A DNA stretch of 64,000 bases from Paraburkholderia sp. BL9I2N2 (lineage in GTDB: Bacteria; Pseudomonadota; Gammaproteobacteria; Burkholderiales; Burkholderiaceae). The notes beneath the pieces are model-generated. The model made no database searches. It had not been told where the DNA came from and saw only the letters and a program-made list of their open reading frames with translations. Both the position numbers and the translations under genes were made by a program. Shown in pieces: positions 17,820 through 26,444 of this stretch (the stretch's first letter is position 1; the number at the start of each line of letters is the position of its first letter). The stretch is taken from positions 3,224,001 to 3,288,000 of the forward strand of contig NZ_SMGP01000001.1 of NCBI RefSeq assembly GCF_004339745.1, in the 5' to 3' direction.

Positions 17820-18571
17820 CATTGCGCTTCGATCATCAACGCGTCGAGCTTGAATGAGCCGTCTTCCTGCACGTCGAAGTATTGACGGACTTCATCCGGC
17901 GAATTCGCCCACATCGAACGAATCGCCACCACGCGCGGTTCCGGCGTGCGCATGCGCGCCACCCACGAACTGAACTCGATGTTGATGCGCCAACGCTCGC
18001 GAATCGATGCCTTGAACCCGGCCGTGGCAAATAACGCGAGCCACTCGTCGGCACGGTAATCGCGAATATGCGAGCCGTCGCGCAATAACTCGATCGCCTG
18101 AATGTGCGTGTCGAGCAATGGATGATCGCTGCCGGCGATATCGATGAACAACACCTTGCCGCCCGGCTTGAGCACACGCCGTACTTCGGCGAGCGCGAGC
18201 GGCACGTCGTGCCAGTGATGCGCGCTCATCCGGCTGATCACCCAGTCGAACGAATGATCGCCGAACGGCAGCACTTCGGCCGCGCCCTGTTGCGTGCGAA
18301 TGTTGGCGAGACCGCGCTCCTTCGCTGCGCCTTCCACCGTCGCCAGCATTTGCGGCGCGATGTCGTAGGCGACCACCGCTTTCGCGTGCCGCGCGACCGC
18401 GAAACTCGCGTGGCCCGCACCACAACCCATGTCGAGCACCGTCGCATCCGGCGTCGCCGCGATCGATTCGGCCAGCGTCCGCAGATCGGCGCCGGTGGCA
18501 TGGGTCGGGCTCGTCAAATAGGCGGCGGCGGTCGAGCCGAAGGCGTCGGCGACCTGATCGTGATGCTTCAT
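17819..18571 (-). CDS. Class I SAM-dependent methyltransferase (UbiE/YcgJ-like)
   Basis: 250 residues. Motif I VLDMGCGAGH binds S-adenosylmethionine, followed by VVAYDIAPQML (acidic loop), the post-II segment WVISRMSAHHW and LKPGGKVLFIDIAG. This is the methyltransferase type 11/25 fold seen in UbiE and in many uncharacterised small-molecule methyltransferases. A GGAG site precedes ATG 18571. It is divergent from an XRE-family regulator 153 bp away that may control it. The substrate is unknown; the lack of ubiE-type operon context argues against a ubiquinone role. Confidence 0.9.
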   Translation of the reverse strand: MKHHDQVADAFGSTAAAYLTSPTHATGADLRTLAESIAATPDATVLDMGCGAGHASFAVARHAKAVVAYDIAPQMLATVEGAAKERGLANIRTQQGAAEVLPFGDHSFDWVISRMSAHHWHDVPLALAEVRRVLKPGGKVLFIDIAGSDHPLLDTHIQAIELLRDGSHIRDYRADEWLALFATAGFKASIRERWRINIEFSSWVARMRTPEPRVVAIRSMWANSPDEVRQYFDVQEDGSFKLDALMIEAQ

Positions 18572-18724
18572 GGGAGGCTCCGGTTATGTATTCGGGGTAG
18601 CGCTGGAAGGCGTTGTGCCGTTCCAAACGCTACAATAGATCCCGCGATGTACCAGTACAAGTTAAGCAATTATTCTGGTATCTCCATTACCTCCCTCCAC
18701 TTCCGCCGCCTGCCGCCGAACAGA

Positions 18725-19537
18725 ATGACCACGCCGTCTTCCGCCGACAGCCCGCCGCCGCTCGACGCCACCCCGGCCCGCGCGCTCGGCGACTTCATCC
18801 GCGCTCACCGCGAGCGGCTCTCGCCGCAAGCGGTCGGCCTGCCGCCGGGGCCGCGCCGCCGCACGCCAGGTTTGCGGCGTGAAGAAGTCGCGCAACTGTG
18901 CGGCGTGAGCCCGACCTGGTACACGTGGATCGAACAGGGACGTCCGGTCTCCGCTTCCGCCGACGCCCTCGCGCGCATCGCGGTTGCGTTGCAACTGTCG
19001 CGCGCCGAACGGGCTTATCTGTTCGAACTGGCCGCCCAGCGCGACCCGGCGGAACCCGATCCGGCCGCCGCCGACGCGCCCGCCACCCTGCTGGAAACCG
19101 TGCAACTCGTGAGCGCGCCGGCCTACGTGCTCGACCGTCAATGGAATGCGCTCGCCTGGAACGAGCGCGCCACGGACCTGTTCGTCGGCTGGCTGGACGG
19201 CGCGCACGACCGCAATCTGCTGCGCTACACCTTCACGGAACCGGCCGCACGCGAGCTGATCGTCGATTGGGAAACCCGCGCGCGGCGGCTCGCCGCCGAA
19301 TTCCGCGCCGACTCGATCCGCCACTTGAATGACGCGCCCACCCGCGCGCTGATCGACTCGCTCACCGCCGCGAGCGACGCGTTCGCGCGCTTCTGGGCCT
19401 CGCAGGACGTTGGCGGCCGCGAAGGCGGACGGCGCGAGTTCAATCATCCGCGCGACGGCCGCATCGTGTACGACCAGATCACGTTCAAACCCGCGCATCG
19501 CGAGGATCTGAAGCTGGTGGTGCTGGTGCGCGAGTAG
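18725..19537 (+). CDS. XRE-family transcriptional regulator with MmyB-like ligand domain
   Basis: 270 residues. A helix-turn-helix of Cro/C1 type occupies about residues 15–80, with RRRTPGLRREEVAQLCGVS and YTWIEQGR, the usual MmyB-family signature. The C-terminal half (about 105–265) matches the MmyB-like ligand-binding domain with AYVLDRQWNALAWN and FNHPRDGRIVYDQ. Start at ATG 18725; an in-frame ATG 22 residues upstream looks less likely. Divergent from the methyltransferase gene. These regulators often repress a neighbouring divergent gene; the ligand is unknown. Confidence 0.88.
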   Translation: MTTPSSADSPPPLDATPARALGDFIRAHRERLSPQAVGLPPGPRRRTPGLRREEVAQLCGVSPTWYTWIEQGRPVSASADALARIAVALQLSRAERAYLFELAAQRDPAEPDPAAADAPATLLETVQLVSAPAYVLDRQWNALAWNERATDLFVGWLDGAHDRNLLRYTFTEPAARELIVDWETRARRLAAEFRADSIRHLNDAPTRALIDSLTAASDAFARFWASQDVGGREGGRREFNHPRDGRIVYDQITFKPAHREDLKLVVLVRE

Positions 19538-19844
19538 GCGTCGGCGGGGCGACGGCCTTGGCGTCACACGCACTCGACCTGCGCGCCCCAGCCGCCATCC
19601 GCATCGCCCAACCTGGGCCGTGCCGGCGAGGCGCCGCCCGGGTTCGCGCAAGTTGCCCGTGCGAACTTCGGCTGTGTCGCGTACGAGACTTGAAAGCCTG
19701 CCGAGTCTTTCCGGCCCGCGCCCAGTGTTAAAATCCCTGTCTTTCCTCGCTTCGGCGGCACCTTTGCACGGCACGTGCATTCGCGTCGTCAGCGTCGTCA
19801 GCCTCCTCACCGCTCGCTCAACTGCCGCTTAACTGCCCAACACC
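19538..19844. other. Intergenic region upstream of argH
   Basis: 307 bp. GTTAAAAT around 19727–19734 could be an argH −10 element, but no −35 at proper spacing stands out. No gene or strong hairpin was seen. Confidence 0.45.
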
Positions 19845-21251
19845 ATGACGTCCCAACTGCACAAAAAAGGCGAAGCCTGGTCGGCTCGCTTCTCGGAGCC
19901 GATGTCGGAACTCGTCAAACGCTACACGTCGTCGGTTTTCTTCGACAAGCGTCTGGCGCTCGTCGATATCGAAGGGTCGCTCGCGCACGCCTCGATGCTG
20001 GCCACGCAGAAGATCATCGCCGCCGACGACCTCGCCGCGATCCAACGCGGCATGGCGCAGATCAAGGGTGAAATCGAGCGAGGCGAGTTCGAGTGGCAAC
20101 TCGATCTGGAAGACGTGCACCTGAATATCGAAGCGCGCCTGACCGCGCTGATCGGCGACGCCGGCAAGCGCCTGCACACCGGCCGCTCGCGTAACGACCA
20201 GGTGGCGACGGATATCCGTTTGTGGCTGCGCGGCGAGATCGACCGGATCGGCGGCTTGCTGACCGAATTGCGCACGGCCCTGCTCGACATGGCGGAGAAA
20301 AACGCCTCGACCATCATGCCGGGCTTCACGCACCTGCAAGTGGCGCAGCCGGTCACGTTCGGCCATCACCTGCTCGCTTACGTCGAAATGTTTTCGCGCG
20401 ACGCCGAGCGCATGATCGATTGCCGCAAGCGTGTGAACCGTTTGCCGCTCGGCGCGGCCGCGCTCGCCGGCACCAGCTATCCGATCGACCGTCACGCGGT
20501 GGCGAAGATGCTGGGCTTCGACGGCATCTGCGCGAACTCGCTCGACGCGGTGTCCGACCGTGACTTCGCGATCGAATTCACGGCGGCGTCGGCACTCGTG
20601 ATGACGCACATCTCACGCTTCTCCGAAGAGCTCGTGCTGTGGATGAGCCCGCGCGTCGGCTTCATCGATCTGGCCGACCGCTTCTGCACCGGTTCGTCGA
20701 TCATGCCGCAGAAGAAGAACCCGGACGTGCCCGAACTCGCGCGCGGCAAGACCGGCCGTGTGAACGGCCATCTGATCGCGCTGCTGACACTGATGAAGGG
20801 CCAGCCGCTCGCGTACAACAAGGACAATCAGGAAGACAAGGAGCCGCTGTTCGACACCGTGGATACGGTCGCGGATACGCTGCGCATCTTCGCTGAAATG
20901 GTCGCCGGTATTTCGGTAAAGCCGCAGGCCATGCGCGACGCCGCGCTGCAAGGCTTCTCCACGGCTACCGATCTGGCCGACTACCTGGTCAAGCGCGGCC
21001 TGCCGTTCCGCGATGCGCACGAAGCGGTGGCGCTGGCCGTGCGCGTGTGCGCGGATCGCGGCTGCGATCTGGCGGATCTGACGCTCGACGAAATGCGCAA
21101 GGAACTGCCGAATGTCGCGCATCTGATCGGCGAAGATGTGTTCTCGTATCTGACGCTGGAAGGGTCGGTGGCGAGCCGGAATCATCCGGGCGGCACGGCG
21201 CCGGAGCAGGTGCTTGCAGCGGTTAAGGCGGCACGCGAAGCGTTGAAGTAA
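19845..21251 (+). CDS. argH: Argininosuccinate lyase
   Basis: 468 residues. Last step of arginine synthesis: argininosuccinate to arginine and fumarate. The fumarase/aspartase superfamily signature [11 protein letters not shown] (around residue 285) is intact. [13 protein letters not shown] and the histidine in [10 protein letters not shown] are also present. Length equals the usual 460–470. Start at ATG 19845; no strong ribosome site is visible. Monocistronic, with its own terminator at 21335–21371. Confidence 0.97.
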   Translation: MTSQLHKKGEAWSARFSEPMSELVKRYTSSVFFDKRLALVDIEGSLAHASMLATQKIIAADDLAAIQRGMAQIKGEIERGEFEWQLDLEDVHLNIEARLTALIGDAGKRLHTGRSRNDQVATDIRLWLRGEIDRIGGLLTELRTALLDMAEKNASTIMPGFTHLQVAQPVTFGHHLLAYVEMFSRDAERMIDCRKRVNRLPLGAAALAGTSYPIDRHAVAKMLGFDGICANSLDAVSDRDFAIEFTAASALVMTHISRFSEELVLWMSPRVGFIDLADRFCTGSSIMPQKKNPDVPELARGKTGRVNGHLIALLTLMKGQPLAYNKDNQEDKEPLFDTVDTVADTLRIFAEMVAGISVKPQAMRDAALQGFSTATDLADYLVKRGLPFRDAHEAVALAVRVCADRGCDLADLTLDEMRKELPNVAHLIGEDVFSYLTLEGSVASRNHPGGTAPEQVLAAVKAAREALK

Positions 21252-21334
21252 CAGGTCGCGCTGTGAGCGGTGAGCGCTGAGGCGAGATCACGCGCTCATC
21301 GCTTGCTTCTCTCTTGCTCGCAGCTTGTGGATAG

Positions 21335-21371
21335 AAAGGCGAACTCGTAGTCGGGTTCGCCTTTTGTTTTT
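21335..21371 (+). terminator. Rho-independent terminator of argH
   Basis: A 10-bp perfect stem (21335–21344 with 21355–21364) followed by TTTTGTTTTTT, about 85 bp after the argH stop. Confidence 0.9.
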
Positions 21372-21403
21372 TGCGCCGCACGGGCCCGCGTGAACCGCGC
21401 CGC

Positions 21404-21474
21404 GAAAAAGAAAAAGCCCGCGCGAAGCGGGCTAAATGAAAGACTTCCACCGATGCCTCTCGAAAGAGGCCATC
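21404..21474 (-). ncRNA. Candidate small RNA, two hairpins (about 70 nt)
   Basis: No gene on the minus strand precedes it, yet a canonical terminator exists: stem AGCCCGC/GCGGGCT (21433–21427 with 21421–21415), 5-nt loop, then TTTTTCTTTTT on the minus strand. Just upstream is a second hairpin, GCCTCT–TTCG–AGAGGC (21470–21455), extended by GAT/ATC around a bulged G. A promoter-like pair sits at 21505–21477, which places the start near 21470–21474. About 20 unpaired bases link the hairpins. This is the usual layout of a short trans-acting RNA. No family is recognised and expression is unproven. Confidence 0.5.
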
Positions 21475-21476
21475 AG

Positions 21477-21505
21477 AGTGTAGGCCCGTTTTCGCCGCGC
21501 ACCAA
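21477..21505 (-). promoter_or_regulatory. Candidate promoter of the 21404–21474 small RNA
   Basis: On the minus strand TTGGTG (21505–21500), 17-bp spacer, TACACT (21482–21477). The match to the −35 consensus is modest, but the spacing is ideal and the predicted start coincides with the first hairpin. Confidence 0.4.
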
Positions 21506-21626
21506 TTCGCTCATATTTCAGCCTATTACAGATGGTTGGGCCACATATAGCGGGCGAACGCCAATTGATTCCTGGCGGATTTTGACTACCATCAAATTAC
21601 ATCCTGCTCCGAGTTTTTCTCCGACA

Positions 21627-22133
21627 ATGCTCACTCGCACGCGTCACCTTCGCTGCCTGACCGGACGCCGTGTGCGCGGCACGCTGCTCGTTGCTGCGTT
21701 GGGCATCGCCATGGCTGGCTGCACCATCACGCCACCGCCAAGCGCGACCGTACCGACGCCCGCGGCCGCCATCAACAGCGCCACACTCGATCAATACCGC
21801 GATGCCGTGGCGAGGCGCATCATCGAACGCAATCCGTCTTATGTGCTGCGCGGCACGCCGCAAGCGATGCTGCGCTCGCTGGTGGTGGTGTCGTTCACGG
21901 TCGATCGCAACGGCCACGTCGTGGAGTCATCCGTGTATCGCACCAACGGCGACGACGAAGCCGAGAGCACCGCGCTCGCCACCTTGCGGCGCGCCGCACC
22001 GCTGCCGCAGCCGCCCGGCAAGTTGCTGAACGGCCGTGGCCAGCTCGAACTGTTCGAAGACTGGCTTTTCAACGACAACGGCAAATTCCAGCTTCGCGAG
22101 TTCGCCTCGCCACAAGCGCAAACCATCGACTGA
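21627..22133 (+). CDS. TonB C-terminal-like lipoprotein
   Basis: 168 residues. The N terminus is a lipoprotein signal: basic MLTRTRHLRCLTGRR, a hydrophobic core, then the lipobox AMAG|C at about residue 32. The C-terminal part (about 75–150) has VVVSFTVDRNGHVVESSVYR, the strand-turn-strand typical of the TonB C-terminal domain (energy transducer family), followed by an A/L/P-rich segment. Unlike true TonB it lacks a proline-rich spacer and the usual membrane anchor, and no exbB/exbD is nearby. Likely a periplasm-facing envelope protein of unknown function. Start at ATG 21627; upstream in-frame codons are not lipoprotein-like. Confidence 0.82.
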   Translation: MLTRTRHLRCLTGRRVRGTLLVAALGIAMAGCTITPPPSATVPTPAAAINSATLDQYRDAVARRIIERNPSYVLRGTPQAMLRSLVVVSFTVDRNGHVVESSVYRTNGDDEAESTALATLRRAAPLPQPPGKLLNGRGQLELFEDWLFNDNGKFQLREFASPQAQTID

Positions 22134-22622
22134 ACGCGGTTCGTTTCGTGCAACGCACGCGGCGAGCCCGGCGCCGCCTTGCTGCGGCGTGGCCGCGCTC
22201 GTTATAATTTTCCGATTCCCTGCGCCGGATCCTTCCGGCATGGCTCACGCCGCCCGCTCACCCGCGGGCGCGGCAAGAGCCCGATTGCAGCGCCGCCGCG
22301 CCATCCGCGAGCGCCGCCTGCTTGAGGCACGATGCGTGCGCCGCTGGCCTGATCGCAAATCATCAAGGCCTCGCACCGCACCGGCCGCTTTACCTTGCTC
22401 GCCGCACACGTCACGCGTCCCGCCTGGTTTTTCGCCTGGCAGGAGCGCTTTCGCCAGTTGCCGTTGTAAGCTGTCGCACAGTCGCTCGCGCCGTGCGTGG
22501 CCGCCCACCGGCCCGCGACCGACGCGAGGCGCATGAACCTGAACAAAGATGCCGCCCACACACGCGCACCACCGGCTCACGAACCGGGCGCCCAACGGCA
22601 TCACGACACATGGAGACCCTGC
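22134..22622. other. Long leader / intergenic region upstream of the MHS transporter
   Basis: 489 bp. A good promoter lies at 22179–22208, leaving about 400 nt of transcribed leader before the transporter start at 22623. Open frames in it are arginine-rich and look like GC-driven artefacts. I could not identify a known riboswitch. Confidence 0.55.
22179..22208 (+). promoter_or_regulatory. Sigma-70 promoter
   Basis: TTGCTG (22179–22184), 18-bp spacer, perfect TATAAT (22203–22208). It is about 45 bp after the TonB-like gene and points to the MHS transporter. Confidence 0.65.
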
Positions 22623-23930
22623 ATGTCCACTTCGCCGATTTCCGCGACCCAGCCCAATGCGGCCGGGCAGAACAAGAGTTCGCGGATCATCTTCGCGAGC
22701 TTTATCGGCACCGCGATCGAGTTCTACGATTTCTACGTCTATGCGACCGCCGCGGCGCTCGTCATCGGACCGGTGTTTTTCCCGCATGGCTCGGCGACGG
22801 CGCAGGCCTTGTCGGCCTTCGTCACGTTCGGCATCGCCTTCGTGGCGCGGCCGATCGGCTCGTTCCTGTTCGGCCACTTCGGCGACCGGATCGGCCGTAA
22901 ATCGACGCTGGTGGCGTCGCTGCTGGTGATGGGGCTGTCCACCACGCTGATCGGTTTCGTGCCCGGCTACGACTCGATCGGCAGCCTCGCGCCGATCCTG
23001 TTGTGCATCTTGCGCTTCGGCCAGGGCATCGGTCTGGGCGGCGAATGGGGCGGCGCGGCGCTGCTCGCCACCGAGAACGCGCCGGCCGGCAAACGCGGCT
23101 GGTTCGGCATGTTCCCGCAACTCGGGCCGTCGATCGGCTTTCTGGCTTCCAACGGCCTGTTCTTCGCGCTGGCGCTGTCCTTGAGCGACGAACAATTCCG
23201 TAGCTGGGGCTGGCGCGTGCCGTTCCTGGTGAGCGCCGTGCTGGTCGCGCTCGGCTTGTACGTGCGCTTGAAAATCGCCGAGACGCCGGCGTTCCAGGCA
23301 GCGATCGACCGTCAGGAACGCGTGAAGGTGCCGATCGCCACACTGCTGTCGCAACACTGGCTGCCGACTTTGCTCGGCGCGCTCGCCATGGTGGTCTGCT
23401 ACACGCTGTTCTACAACGCCACCACGTTTTCGCTGTCGTACGGCGTCTCCGTGCTGCATATTCCGCGGCCGACGTTCCTCGGCCTGCTGTGCATCGCCGT
23501 GGTGTTCATGGCGCTCGCCACGCCGCTGTCGGCCTGGGCCGCCGACCGCTATGGGCGCAAGCCGGTGCTGATCGTCGGCATCATCGCGGCGATCCTGTCG
23601 GGCTTCACGATGGCGCCGCTGCTCGGCAGCGGACAGACGTCGCTGGTACTGCTGTTCCTCGTCATCGAACTGTTCCTGATGGGCGTGACCTTCGCGCCGA
23701 TGGGCGCGCTGCTGCCGGAGTTGTTCCCGACCAACGTGCGCTATACCGGCGCAGGTGTCGCGTACAACCTCGGTGGGATTCTCGGCGCGTCCGTCGCGCC
23801 GTATATCGCGCAGATGCTCGCCGCGCGCGGCGGGCTGCCTTGGGTTGGCGCCTATGTGTCGATCGCCGCGGCCGTCAGCATGATCGGCGTGCTGTGCATG
23901 CGTGAAACGCGCGACACACAGCTGATGTAA
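22623..23930 (+). CDS. MFS transporter, metabolite:H+ symporter (MHS) family
   Basis: 435 residues, about 12 hydrophobic helices. The N-terminal signature IGTAIEFYDFYVYATAAAL is typical of the MHS family (ShiA, ProP, citrate and ketoglutarate permeases). The cytoplasmic loop GDRIGRKSTL is the MFS A-motif, and RFGQGIGLGGEWGGAALL is the family-specific helix 4–5 segment. Start at ATG 22623 (MSTSPISATQP). Proton-coupled import of an organic acid or zwitterion in the inner membrane is likely; the substrate cannot be named. Confidence 0.92.
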   Translation: MSTSPISATQPNAAGQNKSSRIIFASFIGTAIEFYDFYVYATAAALVIGPVFFPHGSATAQALSAFVTFGIAFVARPIGSFLFGHFGDRIGRKSTLVASLLVMGLSTTLIGFVPGYDSIGSLAPILLCILRFGQGIGLGGEWGGAALLATENAPAGKRGWFGMFPQLGPSIGFLASNGLFFALALSLSDEQFRSWGWRVPFLVSAVLVALGLYVRLKIAETPAFQAAIDRQERVKVPIATLLSQHWLPTLLGALAMVVCYTLFYNATTFSLSYGVSVLHIPRPTFLGLLCIAVVFMALATPLSAWAADRYGRKPVLIVGIIAAILSGFTMAPLLGSGQTSLVLLFLVIELFLMGVTFAPMGALLPELFPTNVRYTGAGVAYNLGGILGASVAPYIAQMLAARGGLPWVGAYVSIAAAVSMIGVLCMRETRDTQLM

Positions 23931-24079
23931 CGAGGGGCGCCGATCTCGGCGCCGTGACTCTTCGCTCGACGCGGCCCGGCGCGCGCTTCTCACGCCGCGG
24001 CGGCATCGGCCACCTCCCCCCGCCTCCCTGCCGCTTCACGCCCTCCGCTTGCCGAGCATTCCTGAGTAAATTCCCGGCC

Positions 24080-24107
24080 TTGCGCGTCTTTTTGACATGC
24101 CTATACT
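24080..24107 (+). promoter_or_regulatory. Candidate sigma-70 promoter of the small membrane protein
   Basis: TTGCGC (24080–24085), 16-bp spacer, TATACT (24102–24107), 38 bp before the start codon at 24145. Confidence 0.55.
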
Positions 24108-24144
24108 CGACTCAAATAACCCTATAGGTAACAGGGAGGCACGG

Positions 24145-24324
24145 ATGAACGTTCATCTTCACAACGCGGATGTCGTGATGATCATTGCGCTGGCGCTGCT
24201 CTGTTCGCTGTTGCTTGCATTGCGCTTTCGGCCGGCGACGTGGAAAGGCATCGTCGTGGAAGCGCTGGCTGCGAATGCCGCTGCCATCGCCGCGGTCGTC
24301 GCGTTTGAAATGCTGCTGGCCTGA
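24145..24324 (+). CDS. Small two-helix membrane protein
   Basis: 59 residues starting MNVHLHNADVVMII. Two hydrophobic segments (about 9–24 and 37–57) are separated by a short basic loop (FRPATWKG). AGGGAGG lies 8 bp before the ATG, and a promoter fits at 24080–24107. No family is recognised. It is convergent with a small lipoprotein gene. Small inner-membrane proteins of this type often act in stress responses, but nothing here proves a role. Confidence 0.72.
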   Translation: MNVHLHNADVVMIIALALLCSLLLALRFRPATWKGIVVEALAANAAAIAAVVAFEMLLA

Positions 24325-24378
24325 CTGACGGTCAGCACCGCGGCGCCCTCATAGGCGCCGCGGCTTCAACTGGAACCA

Positions 24379-24513
24379 TTAACGGTAGTAATAGCCGCCG
24401 TGATGGTAGTAACCACCGCCGCCGTAGTAGCCCGGTGCCGGCGCGACGATACAACCGCCAAGTGCCGTTGCGAGTAGCGTGCCTGCGATCAGGCTCAAGA
24501 TTAAGCGTTTCAT
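24379..24513 (-). CDS. Small glycine/tyrosine-rich lipoprotein
   Basis: 44 residues. A clear lipoprotein signal peptide (MKRLILSLIAGTLLATALGG|C) leads to a mature tail rich in G, Y and H (GYYGGGGYYHHGGYYYR). GGAGA precedes the ATG at 24513. Comparable tiny YXXGG-rich lipoproteins occur in Burkholderiaceae without known function. Convergent with the two-helix membrane protein; the 54 bp between them holds a GGCGCC-rich segment but no obvious terminator. Confidence 0.75.
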   Translation of the reverse strand: MKRLILSLIAGTLLATALGGCIVAPAPGYYGGGGYYHHGGYYYR

Positions 24514-24677
24514 ATTTGTTCTCCGTCGAGTCAGATTCATTCGAGCCGAAACCCCGAATGACTCGATTGAACACGACGGCGCCTTGCGCGAGCGTTGCCA
24601 TTTGTAAGGGAAGATCACCGAGGTGTTACATGATCGACGCGCGCGACACGCTGCGTCCTGCGGGCGATCACGACGAA

Positions 24678-24707
24678 TTCACATCAGAGGAAAACACCGC
24701 CTATACT
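24678..24707 (+). promoter_or_regulatory. Sigma-70 promoter driving the 24.7-kb candidate RNA
   Basis: TTCACA (24678–24683), 18-bp spacer, TATACT (24702–24707). Both hexamers match the consensus at 5 of 6 positions. No gene follows before the terminator at 24878–24904. Confidence 0.6.
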
Positions 24708-24710
24708 GGT

Positions 24711-24904
24711 TTGAACGTGTCGGTCCGGCGCGTGCCTTGCTGGCGGCGCATGCGCGGTGCAAGGTAAAAATGCCGGATAGTGTGCCTACGAATGCGCGCA
24801 CCGCGCCGGCGCCTTTGGCGACATGGAAAATGGGCGAGTAGCCAATTAGGCGCTCAACGAAAAGCGACAGATTTAACAGGCGTGTAATGCGCGACGCCTT
24901 TTTT
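24711..24904 (+). ncRNA. Candidate structured RNA (about 190 nt)
   Basis: A promoter at 24678–24707 and a terminator at 24878–24904 bracket about 190 nt with no convincing coding frame. The ends can pair: 24711–24722 with 24865–24876 gives 10 pairs of 12 (one G·U) around a 2×2 internal loop. An inner helix, 24752–24760 with 24798–24806, is perfect over 9 bp and extends by 5 bp (24745–24749 with 24809–24813) across a 2×2 loop. The layout of closing stem, large internal loop and apical stem resembles 6S RNA, but I do not recognise 6S sequence elements. Tiny open frames inside (45 and 23 codons) are alternatives. Confidence 0.5.
24878..24904 (+). terminator. Rho-independent terminator of the candidate RNA
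   Basis: Stem AGGCGT/ACGCCT (24878–24883 with 24894–24899), 10-nt loop, TTTTTT tract. No plus-strand gene ends nearby other than the proposed RNA. Confidence 0.75.
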
Positions 24905-25228
24905 GGATCCGCGGCTGTGGGGAAGCCGAAGTGCCGCACGAAACCGTGCGGACATTCGCACCCATACCCGGCAGATGGACCAGAGATGAACCCGGCGGAC
25001 CGCCAGGCGGCGGCCGTCGCGTCAGCACTGAGCGCGTGTGCGTTGTCACCGCTCAGTGCGTAGCCGGATGTGTTGTTTGCAACGATTCCTCTCCGCCCGC
25101 TGTTCCCCGACACGGGCGTTTTCGGAGGCGTTACGAGGCAGCGCTCATTTGCTTGAGCGGACTGCGCGTCACGCCTCTTTTCTTTTCGAGCAAACGATTG
25201 CGCAGGACCGCGCCGCGAGAAGGCACGC
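24905..25228. other. Intergenic region downstream of waaC
   Basis: 324 bp. It contains a perfect 7-bp hairpin with 4-nt loop at 24932–24949 (CCGCACG/CGTGCGG). A 195-codon minus-strand open frame (25266–24679) crosses it, overlapping the waaC end and the candidate RNA. It lacks a ribosome site or any recognised domain, so it is not called as a gene. Confidence 0.5.
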
Positions 25229-26233
25229 TCAGACGCCAGCGGAGCCGTGCTGCACGGCGACGTCATGCGCCTCGGTGTGAACGTAGTCGATCGCCTCGAG
25301 CGCGGCGCTGATGGGCGGCACTGACTGGCCGTCGCCGATGGAAATGGAGCGGAACGGTGATTCGATGCCGTAATGCGACGGCGGGGTCGCCACGAAGATC
25401 ATCACGGTGCGCTTCTGCAGCGCGTGCGCGAGATGGACAAAGCCGGTGTCGGTGCCGACCACGAGCGAGCACGCGTCGATCATCTGCGCGATTTCCGTCA
25501 CGCTCAGTTTCGGCAGGACGGTCGCGCCCGGCAATTGCGACGCGATCTGCTCCGCTTCGAGCCGCTCGCCTTCCGAGCCCCACGGCAGCACCAGTTGAAA
25601 ACCACGCTGCGCCAGCTCGCGGCCGATCGCTACCCAATGGCCCACCGGCCATTTCTTGTCGTCTTTCGAGGTGGCGTGAAAAAATGCCGCAACCGGTGCG
25701 CCGTTCGACTCGAAGGGAAGCCCGGCCGGCTCCGGCAGCCGCAGATTGAAGACCGCAGGGCCTTCTATCTCATAGCCCAGCGCCTCGCCCGCGCTGATGC
25801 GCATGCCATGCCACGCATTGCATTTCGGACGCGGGCCGAATCGCCCGGTATAAGCGAACGCGGCGCCCTGCTCCCCCAGATCCGGGGCCCGGTAGCCGAT
25901 GCGCCGCGACGAGCGCGCCAGAAACGCAATGATCGCGCTCTTGTACACGCCTTGAATGTCGATGATGAAATCGTAGCGATAGGCGCGCAGTTCGGCGATG
26001 GACGCCCAGATCGATTTGAAATCGGCCCAGCGGCGCGCTTTCTTGAAGCGGCGCAGCGGTGCGCACAGCACGCGGTCCACGTTCTCGCTCCAGTGCACCA
26101 CTTCGGCGAATGCTTCGTCGGCGGCCCAATCCACCTGAACGCCAGGAAACGCGCGCTTGATATCGGCGACCACCGGCAAGGCCTGCACGATATCGCCGAG
26201 CGAAGTGACCTTGACGATAAGGACTCGCTTCAT
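25229..26233 (-). CDS. waaC: Lipopolysaccharide heptosyltransferase I
   Basis: 334 residues. GT9-family enzyme adding the first L-glycero-D-manno-heptose to Kdo2-lipid A on the inner leaflet of the inner membrane. N-terminal MKRVLIVKVTSLGDIVQALP is the family signature. The later ADP-heptose-binding stretch VVGTDTGFVHLAHAL is conserved. Start at ATG 26233 rather than the upstream in-frame ATG, because homologues begin at MKR. It stands alone, divergent from the ClC gene; a clear terminator was not found downstream. Confidence 0.93.
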   Translation of the reverse strand: MKRVLIVKVTSLGDIVQALPVVADIKRAFPGVQVDWAADEAFAEVVHWSENVDRVLCAPLRRFKKARRWADFKSIWASIAELRAYRYDFIIDIQGVYKSAIIAFLARSSRRIGYRAPDLGEQGAAFAYTGRFGPRPKCNAWHGMRISAGEALGYEIEGPAVFNLRLPEPAGLPFESNGAPVAAFFHATSKDDKKWPVGHWVAIGRELAQRGFQLVLPWGSEGERLEAEQIASQLPGATVLPKLSVTEIAQMIDACSLVVGTDTGFVHLAHALQKRTVMIFVATPPSHYGIESPFRSISIGDGQSVPPISAALEAIDYVHTEAHDVAVQHGSAGV

Positions 26234-26444
26234 TAAAGACCTGTCAGTTGTTCGAACATCCAAGCATTTTAGCCGACCAACAGGATAATCATTGCCGAGC
26301 GAGTCAGCGCGTCTATCGGTCATCAATGCGGCGGTTACGCCCAGCCCCTTTCACGCAGCCCTTTTACACCATTTCAAAATACTTTCATATCGGTTTACGG
26401 GCCCGGCGCGCCTTATACTGCACCCTTTGCGACAACACTCGCTC

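Noticed and set aside
22239..22536. Arginine-rich plus-strand frame in the MHS leader
   Set aside because: Composition is typical of an off-frame reading of GC-rich DNA; no ribosome site or conserved motif was visible.
24711..24904. Calling the candidate RNA 6S (ssrS)
   Set aside because: Only the overall architecture fits; none of the 6S sequence elements were recognised, so no family name is given.
24679..25266. 195-codon minus-strand frame downstream of waaC
   Set aside because: Starts inside waaC without a ribosome site, no recognised domain, and overlaps a promoter/terminator pair on the other strand.
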